Source of the DNA: Halichoerus grypus
Lineage: Eukaryota > Chordata > Mammalia > Carnivora > Phocidae
Assembly (NCBI RefSeq): GCF_964656455.1
Contig: NC_135720.1
Span: forward strand, 98,592,696-98,656,695
Direction of reading: 5' to 3'
DNA length: 64,000 bases
The stretch's first letter is position 1, and each line of letters starts with the position of its first letter. A program made the position numbers and the translations under genes. Shown in pieces: positions 12,222 through 23,540 of the stretch. The notes under the pieces are model-generated. The model searched no databases, was not told the DNA's origin, and saw nothing but the letters and a program-made list of their open reading frames with translations.

Positions 12222-12298
12222 GAATGAATGGAAATGGAAGAGAAGCAGGGAGGAAGAAGCCAAGAGGGAGAGAGGATGGGGAAAAGGAAAGACGGAGC
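12222..12298. repeat. Polypurine tract
   Basis: A GA-rich strand, nearly free of pyrimidines over about 75 bp (GGAAGAGAAGCAGGGAGGAA and onward). Low-complexity sequence that could form triplex DNA. Confidence 0.7.
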
Positions 12299-12439
12299 GT
12301 AGGAACAATTTGTTGTGATTTTCAAATATGGGGATCTTTTTATTATGTGATATTTCTCAGTGGTATATATCAAACTTTGTGGTCAGCTTTCAAGACTAAC
12401 ACACTTTAAGAATATCTATAAATTAACAAATTTGCATAG

Positions 12440-13320
12440 ATTGGTTTTTCACCGTTTTCTGCTTGGGGCCCCTGCATTTCCTTTATGCGTTTAGCACTGT
12501 GCTCTGCCATGCCTACAGAAGACACTCCACTCTGGAGTCTCATTAAGGGACAGGCTGACTAGATGACCTTCGTTTCAACAAGTCACTCATTCACTGGGTC
12601 TCTCTATGCACACATATCCTGTTACAGATGTACTCTGAGCACATTCTAGAGTGATTAAATCATTTTAAACTTACTGGCTTCTGTAAAATATGGTTATTTC
12701 TCTCCAAGAGTTTGAAATCATCATTCATTTAAAAAGAAATGCTGATTATCAAACCAAACCAGAACAGAAGTGACAAAGCAAAGATTAAACAACCGTGGGC
12801 ATTCACCAATGATTTCCAGAATACAAATGATCATGTAAGATATAGTTTATTGTACTAAGCCACTTTTATCCAAATTTATCAAGTGTTCATTTTAATAACT
12901 TTCACTGCCTTACTTCCACCATTTATATTTAAATGCAAATCTTATTTTGTGATTCTACTAAAGATCTTATATAGAACCAAGGGAAATTACTATACAAATG
13001 CCATTACCTAGAAGTTTGAAATCCTAAGACTACAAAAGGGTTAATTAATTACATTATCTGTAGCATTACCCCGGCTACATTCTGCCTGGAAGGCATATGG
13101 ATCCACTCAGCTGCTGAATTTGAAAGAGCTGTGTCCTTTTCATGCAGAAGAAAAATCATCGACATAACCCTCTTCTACCCCCACCGTAGGCACTAGATGT
13201 TTCTTTTTCTCCTGATTATTGTGTTTCTGGTGGAATAATTAAAATAACTAAAGTTAAGTAAGTACCAAAATATTTCACACCATCCTGAAAATCTGGGTAC
13301 TGCAATAATGTGTTTCACTC
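12440..13320. other. Unique DNA, weak regulatory candidate
   Basis: No repeat recognised. The part around 13030-13160 carries GGTTAATTAATTACATTA and an unbroken, non-repetitive stretch (ATTACCCCGGCTACATTCTG). It could be conserved non-coding sequence, but nothing in the sequence proves this. Confidence 0.3.
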
Positions 13321-13324
13321 AGAG

Positions 13325-13440
13325 CCTACCTACAAAGTTTCTATTATGTTCTAGACAAAGTGCCAGACATCAGGGAGGGCTAGGGATATTCAAAGATGAA
13401 TGAGATGCTGTGCTTGCCAACCAGGAACTCGTATCAGAAT
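13325..13440 (-). repeat. L2 3' fragment
   Basis: 'Tattatgttctagacaaagtgc', 'attcaaagatgaatgagatgc' and 'gcttgccaaccaggaactc' follow the reverse L2 end (CACTATGTGCCAGGCACTGTG, AAAGATGAATAAGACAC, CTGCCCTCAAGGAGCT). Confidence 0.6.
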
Positions 13441-14153
13441 AAGTTCATAAGAGGTAGCAAAAAAGAACATTGAAAAAGAATCCCAAGATTTGATTTGCTA
13501 GGAAAGCAGTGGTGGTGTGTCAACCATTTGCTTAGCTCTTTATGCAGTCCAAATTAACTGCATAACTGTTTAGCTCATTTTAGACTTTCCTTTTTGTAAT
13601 TTTCCTCCCTCTGTAGTTCCTTTAGTTCTTTCATCTTTTTGTTCTCTATTTTGCTTTCTCTTTCAAAATAAAAACAAAAACAGAGACCTCTAGCAAATGG
13701 ACATTGTATCATAGGGGAAAAAAATGCCAAGAGGCAAAGGGAAATTTAGGGTAGAAAAGTAATTGAAATGGGATAAAATTAGTAAACCAAGGTGTACGTC
13801 AGAAACTCTTGTATATAAGAATGGATGGCAAATGAGCTCTGAGTTCACTAATGGCCAAAGATAAAGGAGGCATAATTCAAAGTTTCCAAAATATTAGTAG
13901 CATTTCAGCAGCTGCTAAGAAGCAGAAAGCTTCTCCCAGTGTTAAGTTAGAACATTTCTTCTTGAGTCCACCAGAAAGGACATTGTGTGGAGTAGCAGAC
14001 AGTATTCTCCACAATATCCAGTTACCTGGCAGAGTTCGGTTTTTCAGTATGAGACACCAGAGATTTTTATCGGTTTTGAAGGGACAGAAAAACTCCAAAA
14101 TCTGAATCACGTACAACATGAGGTTTCCCTCTCTCTTACTCTCTTTGTACGTG

Positions 14154-14178
14154 CACACACACACACACACACACACAT
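14154..14178. repeat. (CA)n microsatellite
   Basis: About 12 uninterrupted CA units, preceded by CGTGCA. No gene nearby. Confidence 0.95.
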
Positions 14179-14199
14179 TCAAAATTAACATTTTGCATC

Positions 14200-15400
14200 A
14201 GATAATGTTTCCCTGATTTAGAAGTGTTCTTTAACTCCATAATTCTTAAGAGGAGAAAGGAAAAAGAGAATCGACAAAGAAAAACTCCTATTGCATGAGT
14301 AACTCTTATTCCAGCTCAAAGACTTCCCCCAAACTAGACAATGAACAACAGGACTGCTGAAATTGTTGTAAGTAACAGAGCTTTAGAAAAAGATAAATAC
14401 TAAAACTAAACACAGAGCTGAACATTAAGACTAAAGAAGACAACTCACAGTTTTAACTGAAAACAAAATAAAAGGATATTATTTTTTTTAAATTGTTGTC
14501 CTTAGTCCTCCCCCTCAAAAACAAATTGTTCAGAAAATTCTCACAGATGACAAAGAGATGAAATTATCTGAAGTTTAAGTAAAGTATTTAGCTTATTACT
14601 AATGTAGTTATAACGAGTGTTAAATGAAAAACTGCTTCTACAGATGGAAAGTTTTTCTCAAAAAACAACAACTTAAAAATATCGGTAATGCCTTTTTTAT
14701 GGGATTGCAATATTTAATTTAAAAGGTCAAGTGTTACTCTATTTTTCATTTTGAAGATACATTTTTTATTTTGTGATCCACTTATTTTATATGATTTATT
14801 TTTATTAAATTTTAGCAACTAATATTTTTATCAAAATGATTATAGTTATAATATTGAAATGTTTATAAATTTCTGTTTTTACTTGACCATTCTAGAACGG
14901 GCTTCTACATTTTAAAATTTTGATTTGCATTGGAAATTTATCACCGATTCTTTTATGAATCTTGAATATTTTAAAAATAAAATGCCATGATTATTACCCA
15001 ATGTTGCATATTACACACTATAACTATTAAAAAGTTCTTGTCCTTTTGTCCCAGGGTTGCATCACACACAGCCTGAGAGATACTCAGTTGGTCCCACTAT
15101 CAACTCCATGACAACCACGCATGCCAATTTCTCCAACCATCTGAGCAGAGTCTATAAACTCCCCAAAACACAAAAACAAGACAAACAAAAAACTTTTACC
15201 TTATGAATTTACCTGTTCTACTCACTTGTCCACCTAAAATCGAATGAATACCCATTGTGATTAGGTGCCTTGGTCAAAAAATCAGAGTTCTGTGAGCATT
15301 TAGCGCAGAGAGGATAAAAACTTAATAATGTCAATACTTTTGTTGGAAATCATGCAATTCAACCTTTAGAAAAACTCACTGAATTTTATTTTTTGTTCAC
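14200..15400. other. Unique, very AT-rich DNA
   Basis: No gene, RNA or clear repeat. The block at 14690-14990 is especially AT-rich, with TTTTATTT-type motifs. Confidence 0.45.
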
Positions 15401-15404
15401 TTGC

Positions 15405-15500
15405 AAATTTACGCTTGACCTTAGGCAAGTCACCAAAATTCTTTGCATCTTAATTTCCTCATTTTGCATATGGATCCGCTAAAATAACATTTTCTGGTTT
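15405..15500 (+). repeat. MIR fragment
   Basis: 'Cttgaccttaggcaagtcacc', 'tcttaatttcctcattttgcat' match the central MIR segment (GTGACCTTGGGCAAGTCACTT, CAGTTTCCTCATCTGT). Confidence 0.65.
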
Positions 15501-15599
15501 AGAGGGCTGCTTTGTAGAATAACATATTCATAATTAAGTGACTATGAAGTGTAAATGGCAAGCATTCCTCGTTTCCAGGAAGCCATATATCTTTTTAAA

Positions 15600-16310
15600 G
15601 CTCAATTTTTTTCTGGTAGCGCAATAAGAGGGCCTAGTCCCTTGTTTATTTGAGCTGGAGTAAGAGTTACTCATGCAATTGGGCTAACGTAATACAGGCT
15701 AAGCGGCTGGCTATGTAGTGCCATATCACTTAGAGTTGGTCAAAACTGGTCATCTTCCAGATATGCGGTCTGGGTAAGACCCAATAACCAGGTGCACTGC
15801 ATATTGTAATGCACTGATGAGATCTTCTGTCGTCCTGGTATTGCAGCCTATACGTTCATAGCAGGGATTCAGGCATTCTGATCATGGCTATGTACCCAAA
15901 GTACCTGAATCCTGCAAAATCGTCCTTTCAAAACTGGAAAAACATCAGCCAGTTGGGTGGCAAGGTCAGTCAACCAGCTTGGTGCCTTATAGACAAAACT
16001 GTTTGCTAACTGACTGACATTTCCTTTATGTTTCAGGAATCTATTCTGACTCCATATGGGGAGTCCGAGGGAAAGGAGGTGTGGCAAAATGCGTACTTGG
16101 AGTCGAACCAAATAAATAAATCAGAAAGAACAGATTTTCTGGGAGCACGGGTCATTTTCTGTGCTCTCAAGTTGAGTGTGACCTAGAGATGAATCCCTTT
16201 ATCACCTCCTCAGGAAAACTTCCCTGCTGTCTCTTAGTTTACAAAATGGGAAGGCTCCTTGGAGGAATGAGGGTCCATCATCTAGAAAGTGTTCTGAGCT
16301 CCCTCACAGT
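15600..16310. other. Unique intergenic DNA
   Basis: No repeat or domain recognised. Reasonable sequence complexity and moderate GC content. The 80-codon reverse frame at 15869-16111 has no recognisable features. Confidence 0.4.
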
Positions 16311-16314
16311 CACT

Positions 16315-16365
16315 GGGCAGCATTTATTGAGCGCCTACTGTGTGCTTAGCACTGTGCAAACACAA
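16315..16365 (-). repeat. L2 3' terminal fragment
   Basis: 'Gcatttattgagcgcctactg' followed by 'tgtgcttagcactgtgc' is the reverse L2 end (TTTATTGAGCACCTACTATGTGCCAGGCACTGTGC). Well preserved but short. Confidence 0.7.
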
Positions 16366-16659
16366 ATGTGTCAGGTTAACAAATCACCACCCTCCTGGCT
16401 GCAAAATCATTTTTAAAAACCCTCAGCTCCATTAATATTCCACGCCATATGGTAGAGAAAGGTCTAAATTCTATTGCTTTTGCCTTTACAGATAATTTAT
16501 GAAAAAAAATGAAATATTAACTAGGAATGTGGTAGAATGGCTTTCTGTTTCACTAGGGGATGACAGATGAAGCCGCAGAGGCACACATTTGAATAAGGAA
16601 TTATCAATCAACCTCAAACTTGACCCACAGCTGTCATCCCTATAAATTAATGTTTACCA

Positions 16660-17200
16660 TTTTTAAGTATGTGCAGGACATCTGGAAACACACACACAGG
16701 CTGTGGCTGGAGAGAAATTTCCAAGAAATAGTATATCAAAAGCTAATTATAGCAGCAGCGAGCCCAAGTGTCATTTTGTTATGGTGAATTATAGACGGGG
16801 AGCTCTGTCACCGCAAACTGTTATTCATAACTAAATCATAATGCTTTTAAGTTTTAATTAATCTGCTTAGCTTTAGTTGCAAGGGAGAAGCTTGCTTAAC
16901 TGTTAAGCCACCGAGGCTCTCTCGGGCTACCCTGAAACGGCATCTGAGCACCTGAGGGAGCAAGACCACATTATCAGGCTGACATTGTGTCTATTAAAGA
17001 GAATTTCTTTTAATATGCCAGAGTCTGAATATTTCTTTCTATTTCATTATCCAAAAACCAATTAATTTTCCATAAGAGCACCAAATTAATTACAAAATAC
17101 TATGGAAATCAGAGATGTCTCTCCTTCCGTACCATTATGGAAATGCCAAGCCCCTTGGCAGCGAAGTCTTTGGAAGATACTAGTTTTTCTCTTTAGTTAA
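16660..17200. promoter_or_regulatory. Candidate conserved enhancer block rich in homeobox motifs
   Basis: About 540 bp without any recognisable repeat, carrying many TAAT-core sites: AGCTAATTATAG (16741-16752), GTGAATTATAG, GTTTTAATTAATCTG (16852-16866), CCAATTAATTTTCC (17059-17072) and CCAAATTAATTAC (17081-17093). The surrounding sequence is complex. This is the texture of developmental enhancers in vertebrate gene deserts. There is no coding frame. Conservation is inferred and was not seen. Confidence 0.4.
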
Positions 17201-17259
17201 CATTTTATTTGTGATGTGGAGAAAACCCTTATAAGCTAATGCTTTTATTTCTCTTCCAG

Positions 17260-17545
17260 AAGACTTATTTCTTCTGATTGCTTACTCATTCTATACTCTA
17301 TTTAATCATCCTTACCTCAAGACGTTAGCTGGAGAAAGGGCATTTTTCCATAAAGAAACTCCTTCTTACTCACTGTGACTTCTTGGGTTTTCCTCTTGCC
17401 TGCCCAACTAGACTCTAAACTCCTTATAAGCAGGGCTGTGTTTCAAATTTATTGTATGTGCTTACCTTGCCCTATCTATGTTTGGTTATAAACTTCTGTT
17501 CTGAATCCATTCTAGACATTTAGTAAATCCTTGTCAGTTGAAAGA
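17260..17545 (+). repeat. L2 3' region
   Basis: 'Ccttcttactcactgtgact', 'tagactctaaactccttata', 'gcagggctgtgtttcaaatt' and 'ctagacatttagtaaatcct' follow L2 order through to the GTGCTCAATAAAT-like end. Confidence 0.65.
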
Positions 17546-18139
17546 AATTTAATTTTAATTAGCAAAGAGAAATTTAAATTTCTTGGATTTACAATCCAAA
17601 ATAAATCCTAAAAAGAGAAACAGTATATTGGTTTCTTCACCAAACCGCCCAAGGGGGCGGGGGAATGGCCATAACTTGGGGCTTTTTAAAATTCTGTTAA
17701 GCAAACAAAATTTTTTCCTTCTGAGGAATTTATGATGACCTTGCGTAAAAAGGAAACAGTGAAAAGAAATGCAAAAAAGTATGTATATAGGGTGATAATA
17801 TTTTATTACAAATTTTAGTATTTCTGAAATAAAGGCATTTTATAATCTTCAAACTTATATTTAAAGAGTGGAATCTTTTTCAAATGATAGAGTGGGAAGA
17901 CCCTCTCTCCCCCTAAAAGTTCCTGGATCGGGGCAGGTAACAAGGGGCCTGGTGCCTTCTTGGATATATCCTTTGGCCCCAGAAGTGACTCCTCCACTTT
18001 CTACAAAAAGGCCTTGGTTTCTGAAAATACTGTCTGAAAATGCCTGGGAAAATCTTCCCGGAGACAAAGTATGCATCACACTGCATCTGTTTCTCAGAAG
18101 CAGCCAGTACTATGCTTTGACCCAGCAGGCATTTAATTG

Positions 18140-18425
18140 ACATTTTATTGATTTATCAAAAGGGTCAATGCCTTTCATTGCTTTTTTCTTAAATTACTGA
18201 TTTCTTAGGATATTTTCCTCTATCTCGATTAACTGAGATTTAAAGTACAATAAATATTTCCTTCAGGGCTTTTATCATCATTTACCTAATTTAGCTTGCA
18301 GATGAGTTTATGGTTAAAATGCTATAATTTATGCAGCAGTAGATAATCATTTAAATAAGGGTGCTCTATTTAAAACAGTTTTCAAAGAACTATTTGCTTT
18401 AAAAGTTGTGAAGATGCAGGCTAGG
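18140..18425. promoter_or_regulatory. Weak candidate non-coding conserved element
   Basis: Unique AT-rich DNA with homeobox/MEF2-like strings (CTAATTTAGCTTGCAGATGAG, TATAATTTATGCAGCAG, TAATCATTTAAATAAGG). No repeat seen. Regulatory role is only a guess. Confidence 0.25.
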
Positions 18426-18859
18426 CCAACTTGGCCTTCCTCCCTAGAACTTAAGTCAGTTTTCACTGTCTAAATGGAAGGTCCCATGGTTGCATTACCT
18501 GACTTCTATGGCCTCTTCCAACCTTCAGAGTCTATAATTCTCTAGTCAAAAAAAGGAGATTCTCCTATTCCACATATCAAATAATGCCACCAATTCTGCT
18601 ACATTTGCTTCCTCAAGAGAGGAGTAGAATTAAAGATGGAAGAGGAAGTGTCCATATTAAATCCTTAGTTCAAGTACAAGAAGGCAAAAGATTTTAATTG
18701 CCTCTCTATTTAGCAGGTAATTCTGTCTAGTACTTTAAAACATTATTATGGATTAGTGCAGCTCCATCAAAGTGCTAACCATACTTTAAAGCCTCAAAAC
18801 ACAGTCATTTAAATCTAATTAAAGAGAATAAGTATGTAAGGTACAACAGAATTTTGTAT

Positions 18860-18960
18860 ACCCTATTTCTGATAAGGAAACTCAGGCATAGAATAGCTTA
18901 AAAAAACTAGCTGAAGTCAGTCTCTGAGGCAGGAATTCAACCTCTTTGGCCCACTGAGGC
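18860..18960 (-). repeat. MIR fragment
   Basis: 'Gataaggaaactcaggcatag', 'gaggcaggaattcaacctctt' match reverse MIR (GATGAGGAAACTGAGGC, GGGATTCGAACCC). A possible further MIR-like relic lies at 18430-18540. Confidence 0.6.
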
Positions 18961-19014
18961 TTGCCTCCTTCCAAACAGGTTTTGTCTCTGAAGCCTACAT
19001 TTCTGGAGTGCAAA

Positions 19015-19065
<51 letters not shown>

Positions 19066-19068
19066 CTT
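19015..19068. repeat. (TA)n next to poly(T)
   Basis: About 11 TA units at 19015-19036 run straight into a T tract to about 19065. Read on the minus strand this is a poly(A) tail following the LTR-like sequence at 19070-19660. Confidence 0.95.
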
Positions 19069-19069
19069 T

Positions 19070-19660
19070 TCTGTAACTTCGTTGACAGGGATGCATATGT
19101 AGGGGTGGAAAATTTTTTCCTTCTTCCTTCTTGGTTCTTCGGCTGGTCTAATAATCAAATTGACACAAGACAGACTAACAGAAAAAAACAAATTTAATTT
19201 TCTATGTACAGGAACCCCAAAGATAGGAGTCTCAAGGGCCAAGTCTGGCAGTTGAGGTTTCTGTGCCTCTTGAGCTAAGGAATAGGATAGGGGCCTGGGG
19301 CTTCAAAGGGAAGAAAGGCAGTTCACAGGAAAATAGGAAGAACAAATGTTTAGTAAACAAGTGTTTGCTATACCATGTGGAGACAACGGGACACACAGAG
19401 GAATTTGAGCTCCAGGCCCTGCTGAGCTTCCTCCAGCTTACCACACCTAGCCTCTACTCTCTGTAACAAGCTATCTCTGGAGAGCCCTCCTACGAGACCA
19501 GGCCCTCCATCTAAGTTCTCAGAGGCCCTGAAGGGGGAGGTAAGAAGCTCCTCCTGAGTCTTTTGAGCCCTGACTGCCTTCAGCTCAAAATAACCCATGG
19601 GCCAATGTGACACATTTTGGGGAGGCTCATTCTGAACCCCCTTTAATTGAGCTATGTTAG
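19070..19660 (-). mobile_element. LTR-like dispersed repeat with 3' poly(A)
   Basis: Segments such as 'gacagactaacagaaaaaaa', 'tctggagagccctcctacgag', 'gagtcttttgagccctgactg' and 'ttttggggaggctcattctg' match a mammalian LTR-like dispersed repeat I know but cannot name. Read on the minus strand it ends in a long A tract and (TA)n (19015-19068), as a reverse-transcribed copy would. No target duplication found. Old, non-coding. Confidence 0.4.
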
Positions 19661-19739
19661 GCTTTTATTTTCCTTCATTAAACATTATTTTTTTCAACCC
19701 TGTCATATAACAAAAATAAATTAAAAACAAGAAAAAAAT

Positions 19740-19990
19740 GTCTTTCGATTTGGTTTGTAATATGGAAGAAAAGCTAATGCTGGCATAATAATCACTAAAA
19801 CACTGCTTAAATCTGCATCTGATTCACGGCCAACATCAGAGGACAAGTTGAAACAGCGGTGGATAAATAATTGAAACATTTGAAGACATTAGGTTCATAT
19901 TTTCTTTTAATAAAATTACGTATTTTGAGGCTGCAATGATAAGCCTCTAAGTGTGCCTCAGCCAAGGTTCTCTGAGTTTGCCACTCCCTT
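19740..19990. other. Unique DNA, weak conserved-element candidate
   Basis: Repeat-free, complex sequence with GATAAATAATTGAAAC and TGCAATGATAAGCC strings. Could be regulatory, with no direct proof. Confidence 0.25.
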
Positions 19991-20070
19991 CAATTTAAAA
20001 ACAAATGCTGATGGGAACAATTTAGCTCCATTCTCACCTTTGTGTCAGCTCCTGGCTCAGACAGAGGAAG

Positions 20071-20107
20071 ACCTCCCCCACCCCCCTCCCCCGCCCCACC
20101 CCACCAG
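20071..20107 (-). repeat. C-rich tract, G-quadruplex potential on the minus strand
   Basis: Runs of C separated by single bases (CCTCCCCCACCCCCCTCCCC and onward). The complement has at least four G runs of 3 or more with short loops. Confidence 0.85.
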
Positions 20108-20324
20108 AGCCTAACAGACTGTCTCACGTGTACACAGGAACATGGGAAACATAACTCAGGCTGCCCCTCCATGTCATGTCCAAGAGACACCACGAGAAGT
20201 AGTCTTTTTTAGGGAGGGAGGAAGGCTAGGCCAAAATTCAAGTTTCAAATGGCCACCTCATTCTAGAGTAGCCAGGTTTTAGCAAACAAGGCCACAGATG
20301 TCAACAATTCCTTGTATGCAGCTC

Positions 20325-20420
20325 ATACAGATTAGGAAACCAGACATAGGGAAGTTAAATCACTCCCCTGAAGTCACACAGCTAGAAAGTGAGGGACAAA
20401 GATACACTATAGTCTTGCAA
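20325..20420 (-). repeat. MIR fragment
   Basis: 'Agattaggaaaccagacatag', 'gtcacacagctagaaagtgag' match reverse MIR (GATGAGGAAACTGAGGCA, GTCACACAGCTAGTAAGTGG). Confidence 0.75.
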
Positions 20421-20936
20421 TGAATTGAGAATGACAAAAACTGGATTAATGTATCAAGTTTATCTTGCCAAATAAGTGAGCTATGAAGATAAAATAAGGT
20501 ATCCTCTGAAAAGGCCCAGCACAGTTTCTGTTACCTGGAAGGAAAACTAACATTATTAGCATCCACTCTTGCTCCCTTTCTTCCTCCTTTCCTACACTCC
20601 TTGCTCCTTGTGACTCTGCCTCCAATCCACTTTGCAGGCTTCCTCTGGATTTTTTTCTAACTTCAACAGGCCTCTCTAGAAGTTCCAACACCGGAATGGC
20701 ACAAAGAGTGCAAGGTGCAGAGACCTCACGCAGTCAAGCAAAAGGAAGATGACATTTGAACAGTCCCTCTTGTCTGCCAACCTTTGGATGGTCCCCTTTG
20801 CTATAGAAATATGTGTATAGTAAGATCTCGATTCTTCCCTGAGTTGTAACTAATAGCACAGGACCATCAGTTAATGCATTATACAGCCTTCGTGCTCTTC
20901 TTGTCATGTCTTGCCTATATGCACAGATCCACACAC

Positions 20937-21048
20937 TCTTTATTTTATTTGATTTTAAGTAATCTCTACCCCCAATGTGGCGTTTGAACCCAAGATCTCA
21001 AGATCAAGAGTCCCATGTTCCACCCACTGAGCCAGCCAGCCGCCCCCA
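20937..21048 (-). mobile_element. Older CAN-SINE variant (SINEC_a-like)
   Basis: Contains 'ttgattttaagtaatctctac', 'gtggcgtttgaacccaagatc' and 'cactgagccagccagccgcc'. This is the short, older carnivoran tRNA-SINE with a tRNA-like body (TTTGAACCC resembles a T-loop), lacking the CT-rich stretch. Flanks 'acacactctt' and 'atacacttctt' may be a decayed target duplication. Confidence 0.8.
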
Positions 21049-21639
21049 TACACTTCTTAGCTGGTTGGTCTGAACATTGCAGTTAGCCACTTGGATACTG
21101 AGGGAAGCTCAGAAAACCAGAGATGACCCTTTGCAATTCAAAGGATTCTAGGCAGAGGATCCTGCAGGGGGTCACATTTTGTGTTGGTTTCTTTTTTTTT
21201 TTTAACTCTTGAATTTATTCCTCTTCTCAATGCTATTTAAATACTTATAAGTCCTAACAACAATCAGATTGGTTTCCCTTTCAGAAAAGATTCTTTTTAA
21301 TTGGTTTCAGACTCATTTACCATTACCTTCTGAATCAGCTCTTTAATGCAATAGTCAAAAGAGTGCATTTCTTTTTGCTTGTGAACTGCCTATTCTAGGA
21401 AACAGTCCTTTGTCCTTTGTGAAAATCTCACCTCCAACTCTTATTATATTCTGTCCATCTAAGTTTGGGTAATTAAATGCACTCATTATTATTTCTTGGC
21501 CTAATGTTACTGCTTCCCCAGACTTTTTAAATGCTTTTTTTCCCCTCAGATTCCTCAGTCTATTCATACCTCTTGTTAATTATTTATTAAAGTGACATAA
21601 AATTCTCTTCAATGTCTTCTAGACCTTCTTTTTCCTAAG

Positions 21640-22115
21640 ATTACTCTTATATTTAAAAATAACATTTCTGTTTGTTAAAAACAGCAGTACCTATTTAGTA
21701 CCAAAAATGAGAAAGTACAAACATGAAAACAAAAATTTTTAACCTAGATCCCTCCCTGCCAGTGCCCACATACAAAAACACATGCATTTTCTTTTTTCAT
21801 TGAATAGAATTTTGTAAGCATGCCATATTTTCATGTCATTAAATATATTCCCATATAATTTTAATGATAGCATTATACTCTATTATGTGGATGGAACATA
21901 AATTATTTAAGCCATCCCTGTTGTTAAACGTTTAGGTTGGTCTTCACATATATTATGTAAACAGTGTGGTAATAAGAATTTCTTATTGCTAAATATTTTC
22001 CCTTAACTCCAATTATCCCTTATTATAAAACTCAGAGAAGTGGGTCACCAGGCTATGCATTTTTAGGGCTTTTCTTACAGACTTTCTAACTTACTGCCAG
22101 ACTTGTTTTCCTAAT
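21640..22115 (-). mobile_element. L1M fragment
   Basis: 'Agcattatactctattatgtgg', 'cataaattatttaagccatcc', 'aaacgtttaggttggtcttc' and 'agagaagtgggtcaccaggc' follow the reverse of an old L1 ORF2/3' region (TATACTCCATTGTATGG, TTTATTTAACCAGTCC, AGAAGTGGGATTGCTGGG). Diverged and non-coding. Confidence 0.55.
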
Positions 22116-22296
22116 ATGGCCAAAGCCTTCCTTCTGACTAATGTGGGAAGAGTATTATCCCAGGGTTTGGGCCTTTATACACTTAGACTGCCTCCTTACT
22201 GTAGATTAAACACTTTTCTGACTCCCTTATTCCTTCTACTACTAGCCTTGGTGTTCAGGTGAAGCTTGTCTTCAGGATATTTGTAGTCAAGATCGA

Positions 22297-22522
22297 GATT
22301 TCTCTACCTCAGCTCTATCGCCGATCAGGACTGATCACTCCTTGTGGTGGGAGCTGTCCTGTGCACTGGAGGATGGGTAGTGGGATGCCATCCCACGGCA
22401 TCCCACGCCTCTACCCTCTAAATGTCTCAAGTACCCTACGAAGGGTGGTGACCAAAAATATCGCCAGACATTGCCAAATGTCCCCTGGGGGAAATACCAG
22501 CCAGTTGACAACAACTAGTCTA
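22297..22522. mobile_element. MER20 (hAT-Charlie, non-autonomous)
   Basis: 'Gatttctctacctcagctct', 'gtgggagctgtcctgtgcac', 'tggtgaccaaaaatatcgcc', 'agacattgccaaatgtcccc' and 'ctgggggaaataccagcc' match MER20 end to end. It contains a small hairpin GGGATGCC/GGCATCCC at 22382-22404. Ends estimated to within about 5 bp. Confidence 0.8.
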
Positions 22523-22614
22523 GGGTATACAGAGCTTCTTACAAGTTAACATCATCTTGGGTTGTATGAAAAAAGACGTGGTGTCCTGCTCAAGAAAGGC
22601 ACATGTCTTACCGC

Positions 22615-22629
22615 CTGACCTCAGGTCAG
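22615..22629. promoter_or_regulatory. Everted nuclear-receptor half-sites (ER-1)
   Basis: CTGACCT C AGGTCAG is a perfect 7+1+7 inverted repeat made of two AGGTCA half-sites facing apart. It fits a nuclear-receptor dimer site in form only. It lies about 90 bp beyond the MER20. Confidence 0.35.
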
Positions 22630-23540
22630 AGAACATCTGTAGTGCTGATTCGAATTCTGAGTTGCACATTTTGAGACATGCAAACAAAACACAGAGCTTC
22701 AAGAGTAGGTAATTCAGCAGATGGGAGGGTGCCCATATAAGGTCTGCTCAGTGGTCTGAATTCACTTTGGTTTGTAGAAGATTCAGAAAAAACTATTTAT
22801 TTTGTGCTGTTTTGTAAAGAAGAGCCAGGTAAAAGATACAGATAGACACATTTCAACTTAATACATAGAATGGGGTGCCTCAAAAGTTGATAAGTTTCTT
22901 ATCGCTGCAAGTTTAAGCAGACCCAGGATCAGAGTGTTGTTGGAAGGAATCTCTGTGCTGGAAAGAATATAGGATCAGATGCCTTCTTCGGTTTTTGTAC
23001 TTCTAAAACACAGAACATCTCCCCGTATTGAAATGTGACAAGTGACCTTTCTTAGCAGTACACAGTTTGCTGCATATACAGTATCTGCAAAAGTAACCTG
23101 GGTTAGCCTCACCCGGCACAACTATCTTCCCGTGTGCTGCTGAACATCCAGGGCTCCCTGAACAGCAAGGCCCCCAGGGCCACCCATACCGCTCCAGGTC
23201 AGCCATGGTTCCCAACCTCCCCATCTCACATACCCTCCTGCACTGTGTGAAGCACTAGGCAGGAAACAGCCCCAAGTTTTCAACGGGTGTAGGAAAAACA
23301 AGCCCCAAGCAGAAAGGTAAGTAAACTAGCTAGGGTTTCCTGGACACACTGCACAAGTCGTATGTCCATTCCTCTCTAACCTTCTTTTGTCAGGTCACCT
23401 ACAACGGAGCATATCAGACAAGCTTATTGTAAAGAAGATCACATCTGAAGCCATAAAAAAGTTATACATTCCTCACTCTCAGTCAAAATAGGCTTTAAAA
23501 AATCTTGAGAGAGGACAATGTAAAGGCTGACATAAACATT

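Noticed and set aside
18937..19242. Lys-rich reverse frame
   Set aside because: Comes from the poly(T)/(TA)n tract.
20937..21048. Possible tRNA gene on the minus strand
   Set aside because: tRNA-like boxes are present, but the sequence is an old tRNA-derived SINE; no intact cloverleaf could be drawn.
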